A DNA stretch of 64,000 nt, from the NCBI GenBank assembly GCA_031002005.1, contig CM061919.1, positions 224,190,739 to 224,254,738 on the forward strand, in the 5' to 3' direction. Shown here piece after piece: positions 34,366 through 44,129 of the stretch. Numbering within the stretch: the stretch's first letter is position 1; every line of letters begins with the position of its first letter. The translations under genes were made by a program, and so were the position numbers. This DNA is from Vandiemenella viatica (lineage: Eukaryota; Arthropoda; Insecta; Orthoptera; Morabidae). Below the pieces are notes generated by a model. That model saw only the letters and a list, made by a program, of their open reading frames with translations. It was not told the DNA's origin and ran no database searches.

Positions 34366-35784
34366 CACTACTGGAAATTGAAATAAGAACACCGTGAATT
34401 CATTGTCCCCGGAATGGGAAACTTTTTATACACATTCCTGGGGTCAGATACAACACATGATCACACAGACAGAACCATAGACACAGGCAACAGAGCATGC
34501 ATAATGTCGGCACTAGTACCGTGTATATCCTCCTTTCGCAGCAATGCAGGCTGCAATTCTCCCATGGAGACGATCATAGAGGGGCTGGATGTAGTCCTGT
34601 GGAACGGCATGCCAAGCCATTTCCACCTGGCGCCTCAGCTGGACCAGCGTTCGTGCTGGACGTGCAGACCGCGTGAGACGACGTTTCATCCATTCCCAAA
34701 CATGCTCAATGGGGGACAGATCCGGAGATCTCGCTGGCCAGGGTAGTTGACTTACACCTTCTAGAGCACGTTGGGTGGCACGGGATACATGTGGACGTGC
34801 ATTGTCCTGTTGGAACAGCATGTTCCCTTGCCGGTCTAGGCTAGGAATGGTAGAACGATGGGTTTGATGACGGTTTGAATGTACCGTGCACTGTTCAGTG
34901 TCCCCTCGACGATCACCAGAGGTGTACGGCCAGTGTAGGAGATCGCTCCCCACACCATGATGCCGGGTGTTGGCCCTGTGTGCCTCGGTCGTATGCAGTC
35001 CTGATTGTGGCGCTCACCTGCACGGCGCCAAACACGCATTGGACCATCATTGGCACCAAGGCAGAAGCGACTCTCATCACTGAAGACGACACGTCTCTAT
35101 TCGTCCCTCCATACACGCCTGTCGCGACACCACTGGAGGCGGGCTGCACGATGTTGGGGCGTGAGCGGAAGACGACCTAACGGTGCGCGGGACCGTAGCC
35201 CAGCTTCATGGAGACGGTTGCGAATGGTCCTCTCTGATACCCCAGGAGTAATAGTGTCCCTAATTTGCCGAAAAGTGGCGGTGCGGTCCCCTACGGCACT
35301 GCGTAGGATGCGACGGTCTTGGCGTGCGTCCGTGCGTCGCTGTTGTCCGGACCCAGGTCGACGGGCACGTGCACCTTCCGCCGACCACTGGCGACAACAT
35401 CGATATACTTTGGAGACCTCGCGCCCCCCATGTTGAGCAATTCGGCGGTACGTTCACCCGGCCTCCCGCATGCCCACTATACGCCCTCGCTCAAAGTCCG
35501 TCAACTGCACATGCGGTTAACGTACACGCTGTCGCGGCATGCTACCAGTGTTAAAGACTGAGATGGAGCTCCGTATGCCACGGCAAACTGGCTGACACTG
35601 ACTGCGGCGGTGCCCAACCGCTGCGCAGCTAGCGCCCTTCGACGGCAAACACTGCTGTTCCTGGTGTGTCCGCTGTGCCGTGCGTTTGATCATTGCTTGT
35701 ACAGCCCTCTCGTAGTGTCCGGAGCAAGTATGGTGGGTCTTACACACCGGCGTCAATGTGTTCTTATTTCAATTTCCAGGAGTG
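34366..35784 (-). mobile_element. Tc1-like transposon, full length (1.42 kb)
   Basis: TA flanks at 34364-34365 and 35785-35786. Inverted ends cactactggaaattgaaata (left) and, reversed, cactcctggaaattgaaata (right), followed by agaacac on both. The whole interior is filled by one minus-strand transposase gene plus short leaders. Distinct from the Tc1 at 14362-16005 in both TIR and protein. Confidence 0.95.
34513..35549 (-). pseudogene. Tc1-like transposase, nearly readable
   Basis: From MPRQRVR a single frame runs through LTDFERGRIVGMREAG, YRRIAQHGGREVSKVYRCCR, VGDRTATFRQIRDTI, TIRNRLHEAGLRSRAPLGRL, VFSDESRFCLGANDGPMRVW (first catalytic D) and GIMVWGAISYTGRTPLVIVE. A frameshift near 34840 then leads to LFQQDNARPHVSR (second D), ARSPDLSPIEHVWEWM (catalytic E) and ends KGGYTRY. 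Defects seen: stops after VR, after REAG and within DE-stop-RR, plus that one frameshift. All DDE residues are intact, so this is a relatively young dead copy. Confidence 0.92.
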
Positions 35785-35974
35785 TACTTCTTTCAGAACT
35801 ATTATGAGGATTTATACCATATAATACATTCTTTATCTGGGATTAGAAATAAATTTTTAATTGCGCCTAAATGATTCATCGGGTTTCAAAATACTGTGAG
35901 TTGAAAAGTATACGACCTACAAAGATGAGTAATACATGAAAAGATACATAAACTCACCTAGTTTCTGGTACACA

Positions 35975-37783
35975 CTATAAATGTTCAATGTATGCGCTCT
36001 TAGTCACCATGCACACATCCAAACGGTAATCCAGTTCCGTTCATACGTTTGGTAGCATGTTCCTATCAATGTCAGTCACAACAGCATGATCCGTTCCTGT
36101 AATCCTTGAAGTGTTGTTGGCAGTGGGAGTACATGTACTTTGTCCTTCACATAACCCCAGAAGAAGAAATCACATGGGTTCACATCTGGCGACAACAGAG
36201 GAACATCACTCAGACCAGCGATGTGGCAGTTCTCTGTACTCCAGTGAGGTGGAGCCCCGTCCTGTTGTAGCATCAAAGTGGAGGAGTCAGTAGTCACTTG
36301 TGGAAACAACCACACCTCCAACATATCCAGGTACCGACTGCTCGATAAAGAAAAAGGGCCCATACATGATTCTTTTTGATATGGCACAGAAGACATTCAC
36401 TTTTGACGAATTCCTTTCCAGCTCCACAAAGGAATGTGGAAATTCAGTACCACACAGTCTCACATTGTAACGATTCATCTTTCCAGGTAGATGAAAAGTC
36501 GCCTCGTAGCTGAATATAAAGTTCTCCGCCAAGTGCACATCATTTTCCACAGCTTCCAGGATTCGGGTACAGAAATAAAAAAATGTTGCAATAATCAGCT
36601 GGGTCAGGTGCTGTGCCAATTGCATACGGTAGGGTTAGAAATGCAAACGCTGCACACAGGGGTATTTGACACAAAAAGCCGATCAAAAGTCAAAAAAAAA
36701 AAAACAATTTAAGCAAATTCCAAGAACCCGTATCTACCTGACTCGAGGCAAATGTCTATAGTATAACAATCAGCTATGTTTTTTAGATAAAGTTTCATCC
36801 CCCACCCCGTGAACAGTCGTCTTCTGATCAATTTCCAAGAACCACGTACTGTTTCCAAGCAAATACAAGAAAATTATAAATTGTTTCATTTTCATTTGTG
36901 AGTGACGTTAAGTGAGTAGTGGTTATTTTAATCATGGATATTGTTCAGCCAGATACCTAGAATTGAAATAATAGTAACATAAATCCAAAGATATCGCACA
37001 ACTTTATTTATGTACATTTTTGTAAGCTGTACACCTATACAAGAAGTATTGATTGAGGGCCCACTTATAATGGCGTATGCACTTTTGCCTATAGGCTCTC
37101 TATCAGAAGCAGCAGCAGAAGCTATAAACAAATATTTTCGACAATTTAGGGAGAGACATTCCAGGAAACTTTGTTGGGTTTAGTGCAACACAGATGTCAT
37201 TAATAGGCTTTCATTAACTTAGAATCCGTATTTGAGCTTCATCAGGCACAAAATCCCCAAAACATCTAAATCATTAAATCCAGAAACTATTAAAATATTA
37301 ATTTAATGGGACCCGAGTACTCAAGAAGAGAACGAGCCTTAAGGTGAAGGTTCCGACGACGAAGGATGGGCCGGTTCGTCAGAATGATATTTTAGTGTAC
37401 TTGTATGATTATTGTTTAGGTATTTTGTAAATATGCGCTTTATATTTTATAAAGTGTATGAACACAGTACGTGTTCTTTATTATTACTCCTACTTTCACA
37501 GTTATAAGTTCTAATACACGAAAAGAAGCGAAACAAAAATCAAAATTACGTAGAAATAATTTTGATAGACTTTTTGCGTCAAATACCCCTGTGTGCGCTG
37601 GTCCGTTTACACAGACAACAGTGTCACGAAACTGGCGATACCAACGTAAAGTGCTCTGGTGACCAGGTGCGGCTTTTTCAATATTTTCGTGCGAATGCAC
37701 GCTTGCACATTCGTAACCGAAGAACACTTCGCTAATTCTAACATCTTCTCTTGCTTCTCCACCATCTTGTCCATTGCTGCCAT
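35975..37783 (-). pseudogene. Mariner-like transposase split by a 943-bp TIR element
   Basis: Start MAAMDKMVEKQEKMLELAKC at 37783 and GHQSTLRWYRQFRDTVVCVN (helix-turn-helix region). After the insert: RLHF-stop-PYRMQLAQHL, LAENFIFSYEATFHLPGKMN, SSKVNVFCAISKRIMYGPFF, LQQDGAPPHW (second D), SPDVNPCDFFFWGYVKDKV (third D) and AYIEHL-stop. The first catalytic Asp of the usual SDEATFH is Tyr, which alone would abolish activity. The stretch between the helix-turn-helix and RLHFKPYR is also deleted. Terminal repeats were not identified. Confidence 0.88.
36653..37595. mobile_element. TIR element with 5-bp target duplication, inserted in mariner
   Basis: Inverted ends cacacaggggtatttgac(a/g)c followed by aaaaag on both sides (36653-36690; 37558-37595). 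The 5-bp duplication cgctg is at 36648-36652 and 37596-37600. A GC-rich 5-bp duplication with ends starting CAC would suit the Transib superfamily, but no transposase is recognisable and the terminal consensus does not match well. Confidence 0.75.
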
Positions 37784-37829
37784 TTAGCGTACATACCAGA
37801 CTCCAGGACGGTCTTTTAAACTCGTCTTT

Positions 37830-38499
37830 GTAGTTTGAATACTTTTAATATACAGTTTTTTTTTAAAACCTGATGAATAATGTTGACTATCCCTGTACAA
37901 TGTCCATCAGAAAACAGTTATTACTGCAAAACGTATCATTAGGGTAATCTGAACTGCAATTAGCAGCATAAATCTCCATCGGTATTGATCAAATGGCTCG
38001 TGGATAACTATTAACGCCGGGGAAACAAACGCTCGCAAATATTGTAACGAAGATAAATTGCTGCCAATAGCCATCAAAGTTTATTTACCCTCTGTGTATA
38101 TTTTCAAATGTTTTTGAAAAGAATCTGAGATAATACAGTGCATAAATGGTTCAGCGTAGGTCGGTTGAGTTGAATCTGACACTAAAGGTCGAATATTGAG
38201 TTAGTTAAGTCATTAATGTGTGATATTAGCCATACACCGAGGATTGGTTTATAAAGCTTTCAATGCTTTATTCGACTAAATTGTAGTAGCGGCAATAAAG
38301 ACAGCAGGATAAACATAAAATAAGCTCAACGGGCTTCAATTACCATCCTTTTAAGAACACTGAATTCTGTTTGTGCTTGTGTAGTCAGGAAACATGTTGT
38401 AACAGCCCTCAAACCTAAAATTAAATGTAATGGTATTTGATGAAGCACTTATAGTAAGCTAGAGTTTGGTTGAATATGATCTGATATGTTTGTTTTGTA
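37830..38499. other. Gene-free stretch
   Basis: No feature recognised. A GC-richer patch at about 37960-38070 may be single-copy DNA. Confidence 0.4.
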
Positions 38500-39225
38500 A
38501 TTTTTAATTTTAATTTTTTAAATTAATTTTTAATTACCATGGAGCACAGAAGCACAGACTCCGGTGGCAATTTCCCCACACACCCATCTTCCCCCTATCC
38601 TGCACCCACCTACATTTGCCCTCTACAAATTTTATCTTTAAATTCTTTCAAAGTTTTCGGTAAATTATTCATCATTTCTCTTGGTAACTCATTCCAATTC
38701 CTGACACCCTTACCTAAAAAAGAATCTTCCCACACCCTTGTGCCTGAAATCGAGTGCCAGCTTGTGGTCATGGTCATCTTTTCCCTTCCATGCACTACTT
38801 TTCATACCTATTGCAATATCTTTCCATGCCTCATCGCCAGTATATGCCCTGTACACTCCCATGACCCTCCTCATCCTCCTCCTGTCTTGCAATGAATCCC
38901 ATTTCAGCTCCTTTATCATATCCGTCACTGATTGCATTCTGCGATAATTTCCAGAAACAAATCTAGCAGCCCTTCTTTGCACCCTCTCCAACTCCTGTAT
39001 TTAATACGTAAAATGAGGGTCCCATACTACACTACCATATTCGAGCAATGGTCTCACCAAACTTTTGTAACCCAATTCCTTTACTTCTCCCGTACATCCC
39101 CTCATCACTCTCTCTAACAAGTGCAGAACTTTGAAACCTTTTCCTACCACCTGACCAATGTGTCCAGCCCAGTTAAGCTTGTTATCAAAAGTAATGCCAA
39201 TATATTTACATTTCCTGTAAATCGG
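38500..39225 (-). pseudogene. LINE family A, RT C-terminal region, copy 2
   Basis: Minus strand: YRKCKYIGITFDNKLNWAGH, LLERVMRGCTGEVKELGYKS, PLLEYGSVVWDPHFTY, then ERVQRRAARFVSGNYRRMQS, MGVYRAYTGDEAWKDIAIGM and GVRNWNELPREMMNNLPKTL. This is the longest of three copies. The 3' end is an AAATT-type tail (plus strand about 38500-38535), typical of CR1/L2-like LINEs. One frameshift near 38715 and a stop near 39000 break it. Confidence 0.88.
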
Positions 39226-39436
39226 TGTATGTAGACTTTGTTTTATGAAAAGAAATTTTGTAAATACCATTTAATATCTTTAAGAACAGAATTGAGCAAG
39301 AGAATTGCTTAAATGCTTGTAATTCCAAGTATTGAGGCAAGTTACGATGTCTAAAGGACAATTTACTACAGTTTAAAATGATTTCTGTGAATAATTTTGT
39401 GTTTAAGTATCTTTGATTTCCATTTATGACCATTTT

Positions 39437-39775
39437 GTAACGATTGTAAATGATTAAGTATTAATTCTGATTGTTTTTAATATGTTTCAATTGTTTAAGT
39501 AATTGTTAATGTTCGAGAAATATCTGGCGGAAACTTTTGGAATGTTCTAGAAATTTCGATAGAGCCTATATAAAGAAATCAGCAGAAGGACAGTAGTAGT
39601 TTAAACAGATTCAATTTGAGACTGCCAAGGACTGCGTTAGTAGTATTGTCTGTGGAAGAAACGTTGTATGCAATCACTGGATTGTATGAATGCATGTAAC
39701 CTGTATCGTTGACATCGTGTTTGAGAATAAAAACAAGTCTAAACTGAAATACATTGTGGACTACTTAATTATCAC
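39437..39775 (+). promoter_or_regulatory. Possible solo LTR or promoter unit
   Basis: A compact unit: TG-rich start, a heat-shock-type promoter with TATA box (39540-39575), a ~150-bp leader, then aataaa (39726-39731) and an end near ttatcaca. Promoter plus polyadenylation signal within 200 bp is the usual make-up of a solo LTR. No target duplication or primer-binding site was found, so the boundaries are guesses. Confidence 0.4.
39512..39575 (+). promoter_or_regulatory. Four-box heat-shock element with TATA box
   Basis: GAA(39540-39542)-tg-TTC(39545-39547)-ta-GAA(39550-39552)-at-TTC(39555-39557) is a perfect alternating array of heat-shock-factor units. An extra ttcgagaa pair lies at 39512-39519. 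A TATA box tatataaag follows at 39567-39575, only 10 bp downstream, as in hsp70-type promoters. No heat-shock gene follows within the visible sequence. Confidence 0.75.
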
Positions 39776-39861
39776 ATTAATTAAACCACGAACACTCTTA
39801 TAATGTGTTGATTGGCATTTGTCATTCAAAAGAAAGGAAAAGGGTAAAACCGAACATAGCC

Positions 39862-40060
39862 GTTGAGGGGTTAATGCTCGATCTTGGTATTCGATAGGAC
39901 GAGAATTTGGACGCCAGTCCTTGCAGCCAGAGTTCTTTTTTCTACAGTTTCCCAAAATCAACTCAGCTGAATATCGAGACTGTTGTTTCAAAAAAGGCTA
40001 TAGCCGAAACCTCCTAGTTCGTTTCTGCAAACCCTATCGACCGAGGACACTTGGACTACT
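39862..40060 (+). repeat. Very old SINE-A-like copy
   Basis: Matches the SINE-A order weakly: a gttgaggggttaatg head, cgagaatttggac in place of the B box, tttcccaaaatca, ctgaatatcgagact, ttcaaaaaaggctatagccga. Too mutated for subfamily assignment. Confidence 0.55.
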
Positions 40061-40282
40061 AAATTGAAAAAAGTTTTATTTGTTGAGTACTCCGCCTTTC
40101 GTGTCTTAAGATGATTCGGTAATCCCATCGAGTAAACGGGACCTGTAATTTTACGAGGACCCCAAAGCGCGTTGAGTCACATGAACGCAGCAAAGCATTT
40201 TCCGTAGATGGAATTCGACATTTATGCTAAGCATAAGGCTGCCAGCCTCTGGTAATTATTTTGTCGTGTTTATAAATGAAAG

Positions 40283-41420
40283 TTCCCATCCCGCTTGCTC
40301 AGTTGGTTGCGGTACCGTGATGGTGTCCGGCGCTTGATCTGGCTCGTCTTGGTGGTGGGGGAAATTTTCATCACTAGGACTTGACCGGCAGGAGAGATGG
40401 TGGTGAACAATTCATAATCGCCAGATTGTGCACCAAAGTCCTGGGTTAAATCCCAAGCCACTCCGCAGTGCATATGGAGTGGAAGCATACTACACTGTTG
40501 ACGGTGATACGTCCGTCGGTTGGGGCTGGTGGCCTCTCAGGTGTCTTTCAGAACAGTAGGCGTGACTGGGCTGGCACCGGATTTCATCCGCTCACTATTT
40601 TCATCTCGTATCCACAACATTTTACACCGAACACAAACGTCATCCGTCATACATATTTACAGTAACACTTACAAACACTTTCACACTGTAGAGCAGGGAT
40701 CCCCAAAGTGGTCGATACCGACCCCTTGGGTCTATAAGAGATCACCCGGGGTCGATTAATACGGGGGGTCGAAAGGGGGTCGATTAATACTAAAGAGGAT
40801 CAATTAAACCGTACAGGAAGAAAAAGGAATGTTCTGCTAAAAGTCAGGTCAGTAAATAAAAGTTCTCTTCTATTTGCGATGTCATGTGAAGTAAAAGATG
40901 AAACTTTCAATCAATTAGTTTTGCTCACTGTTGTCAAGAGGTGATAGTTGCAGAGGCTCATCCGAGGAGTGCCTTAGGAAGGTGGATACTTCGCTACGTG
41001 ACAAGTTGAAACAGAACAATAACCGACTGTTCTTTTTGGCAGGTCTTTATTTGAAATTTATTCCATCTATCAATAGTTTTGTTCTAAATTTTTTAGATTA
41101 TAGTATCTCGTTTTTCTGTTAATGTTATTGCGTGGATTTTATAAATTATTTTGTTGAGTTGTTATGCAGGCCTCCTTATTGTTTAGCATCACAAATGACA
41201 AAAATGATTTAATGTTTTATTAAATACTTGTGGGGGTCGATAAGAAGGCAAATTTCGTATCAAGGGGTCGACGAGGTAAAAAGTTTGGGGGCCCCCGCTG
41301 TAGAGCCACCCCAGTTCATCCCCTCCTGGCCCTACTATGGAGGGATAAACATACCCCGTGGTAACCGCCTACAATCCGGAAAAGAATACGGCACTCAAAG
41401 GAGAAACAGCAAGTTATTGG
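40283..41420 (+). repeat. SINE-C copy 2, split by a hAT MITE
   Basis: Homologous to 16100-16615: gctcagttggttgcggtaccgt..gatggtgtccg, ttgaccggcag, gggttaaatccca, gtccgtcgg, then, after the MITE at 40694-41297, the 3' part gtggtaaccgcctac...ggcactcaaaggag. The tRNA-like head (gctcagttggttgcgg and gggttaaatccc) is better preserved than in copy 1. Confidence 0.75.
40694..41297. mobile_element. hAT MITE family N1, copy 2
   Basis: Exact 8-bp duplication ctgtagag at 40686-40693 and 41298-41305, fitting nTnnnnAn. Ends cagggatccccaaa and reversed cgggggcccccaaa match at 11 of 14 positions. Shares gtcgattaata, atactaaagaggatca and a 3' gggtcgat/ggggtcgac block with copy 1 at 13560-14243. Confidence 0.93.
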
Positions 41421-41826
41421 ACGCAACCGGCAGTACAAGGCTGAGTAAGTAAACGCTTAGGCCGGGCGTCCACTGGCAGCGAATTCGTCCGACCGCCTGT
41501 TCGGCCGAATATGACCACCTAATCTCGAGACGAGTAAAGGCATTGCCACGCGTCCACTGGACACGATTTGCTCCGCCGAATGACCGACCGATACCATTGA
41601 AATGGGATTAGTCGGATGTATTCGGCTGAATGGCAAACGCATGTTGCGCTCCTAATAAACAAGTCTTCATTTTTTATCTTTTATTTGATCTTGATTTGTA
41701 CTTTTTCAAACTCTATCATTCACTGTGATGCTACGCAGTCTCTATAAATATTTTAATAAAAATAGCTACGGCGGACTACTATTTCAAGTGCGTCTATGCA
41801 GTTACCATAATTATATGTATATATAT

Positions 41827-42052
41827 TTTTTTATCTGCTTAACGTCTCCTTAACAACGAGGTCTTTAGAGACGGGAATGGACGGGGGGCAAGGAATGGGA
41901 AGGAATTTGGCCATGGCCTTTTGAAGGAAGCATCCCGGCATTTTCCTGGAGTGATTTGGAAAACCCAAATCTAAATGCCCGGACGGGGATTCGAACCACC
42001 GTCCTCCCGAATGCGAGGCCAGTACGATAGCCGTTACACCACCACGCTCGGT
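41827..42052 (-). repeat. SINE-A copy (aaagacctcg subfamily)
   Basis: Minus strand, T run then ctgcttaacgtctcc and gaggtctttagagacggg (subfamily 3' end), core, B box reversed ggggattcgaaccacc and a full head ending ccaccacgctcggt. Confidence 0.93.
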
Positions 42053-42484
42053 TAAAATTATTTTATTAAAAATTTGAATTTCGTACTGGAATATTCTCAA
42101 ACGGTTATGAAATATCATCACTCTTGTCGCCACAGCATTTAGGCATAAGCTATAAAGGCTGTACGTCACAACAACAAAAAGTTTGTCCTTATAATTCTTC
42201 TTTTTTTATTGTTTTTTCGTGTATGTTCATTTATTTTTAATAAATATTGAGTTTTCGACATTTGAATCATGGATGTAACTATCAACCTCGCATTCGTTTT
42301 CTTCTATAATTTTTTCAGAGCGATGTTAATAAACTGTATTATATCTTAATGATTTTCAATTGTTTTCATTTTATTTCAACAATTCTATATTCTTCTAGAT
42401 ACGATATAGAAAATATTCTACAGTAAATAGTAAATTTCAAATGTTTATTTTAGAATTTTGGTTAAAAAATCACTATAAAATAAA

Positions 42485-42486
<2 letters not shown>

Positions 42487-42521
<35 letters not shown>

Positions 42522-42729
42522 ATGGCTTTACGCCTCGTCGACGGCTAAGGTCATTAGAGGTGGGATGGTACTGAGAACAAGGAACTGGAAGGAATTAGGC
42601 CACGGACTTTTTGAAAGAAGCATCCCGGCATTCGCCTGGAGTGATTTGGGTAAACCATGGAATGCCCGGACGGGGATTCGAGTCCGAATGCGAGGCCAGA
42701 ACGTTAACCGTTCACCCACCACGCTCGGT
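42487..42729 (-). repeat. SINE-A copy (gacgaggcgtaaag subfamily)
   Basis: Minus strand, T31 run at 42487-42517, then cttatggctttacgcctcgtcg, core, B box reversed ggggattcgag, and a head shortened by an internal deletion before ccaccacgctcggt. Confidence 0.93.
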
Positions 42730-42949
42730 AGGTTGAATTTCAAAATATTTGAGGGGCAGGGTGCACATCCAGGTTCAGCCCAAGTGTCTACACATCCTCA
42801 ATACGACCCTGACTCTCGTATTTCGTGAGGGCAACGTAAAGTCTATTTTTAAGAGATATAAGTCACTATACATTTTATAAATACCAGTACACCCCGTTCG
42901 CTTGGTGTTGAAGCAACGATTACGGAACGGTAATTTGCGTCGGACGTTA

Positions 42950-43337
42950 GGGATTGTGCATAAACTACGTGGTTCGGTCTAAGGGGGGGAGGGGGAGGGG
43001 TTGGCTGAAAAGCTACGTTGAGCTATGTGGGGGGAGGGGGGTGTTCCGAGCCAGGCCACGTAGCTCTTCGTTAATTTTATCTGTCACAGTTAAAATGAGA
43101 TACAGAACACACAGAAGCATGTAAATATTTATTTCCGTCATTTAATTATCACCGGGTGAAATTTACGATAGTCTGACAAGAGAAAATATGGAAAAAAAGC
43201 TACGTGCTACGTGCTACGTGGGTGGTGGTTGGGGGGGGGGGGGGGAGGGTAAAGAAAAATCCACGTCGGGCAACGTGAGGGGGAGGGGGGGGTTCACAGG
43301 AAGTCAAAATGGAGCTACGTGGTTTATGCACGCTCCC
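42950..43337. mobile_element. PIF/Harbinger-type MITE with poly-G/C blocks, copy 2
   Basis: tta at 42947-42949 and 43338-43340. Ends gggattgtgcataaactacg and reversed gggagcgtgcataaaccacg. It is in the opposite orientation to copy 1 (28466-28867) and carries the same gctacgtg repeats (three in a row near 43199-43220) and G tracts. Confidence 0.92.
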
Positions 43338-43439
43338 TTATCGGAGGTTAATCGGGCGAACTGGTCGGCCGTCAGATTGGGCGTTATTCGGACGAATGCG
43401 GTTGGAACGAAGTTCGGTTTCAATGGACGTCCGGCCTTA

Positions 43440-44098
43440 TTGCTTCCACTGAAAGATTCACCTTAAGCTAGACAAGGGCGGGTGTAGATGACAGGATTTC
43501 TGTCATGTCGATTTTCGTATTTTCTCATTTTTAACTTCTCAGCAATATTTTCACTGTAACGACCATGTTGTCACAAAACGATAACTGAAATAATTATTGT
43601 ACAATTTCGGCACCAGTTTTCTGTGTGCTTCGGAACACAAACATTTTTACATTTGACTACAACAATGCAGTTAATACCAAAATAACTTCACTGCAGCTTC
43701 ACAAAGCTAATTTCTAAATTATATTAAATAGTAATTTTAACGGTTTATATAATAATTTATCGTTGCACGCTTCGTCGCTTTCTTCCCTTTTAATAATTTT
43801 ATGAACTTGCAAGTCCGTTATCTATGAGTCAGAAATAATATGCATTTAATTGTTTTTTTAATGAAGTAGGCTCAAGTTTGACAAAATTTCCTTTAATGAA
43901 AACAAAATTTATCAAACTAACACCCGTTGCACATTTCTGATCATCCTGAAAATTCTTGATGGAATTACTAATACGATTGTAATCAGAACATCCGAAAAAC
44001 TACACGTTCCACAGCGACAATTCAGTCTAGTTTTATTTATATCATCTGAAATTCTTCGTAGCGGTTTCCACAAGATGTAACTCTGAAGTAAAAATATA

Positions 44099-44129
<31 letters not shown>

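Larger units (their letters stand above)
41460..43436. mobile_element. Harbinger-like TIR element holding three nested insertions
   Basis: tta at 41457-41459 and 43437-43439. Inverted ends ggccgggcgtccactg and reversed ggccggacgtccattg. Sub-terminal gaattcgtccgac- and attcgtccg-like motifs occur at both ends. Inside are two SINE-A copies and a poly-G/C Harbinger MITE; without them it is about 1.1 kb. TTA duplication plus GGCC ends suggest PIF/Harbinger, but no transposase is present. Confidence 0.85.

Noticed and set aside
35005..35436. 143-codon plus-strand frame
   Set aside because: Antisense shadow of the Tc1 transposase, produced by its GC-richer codons.
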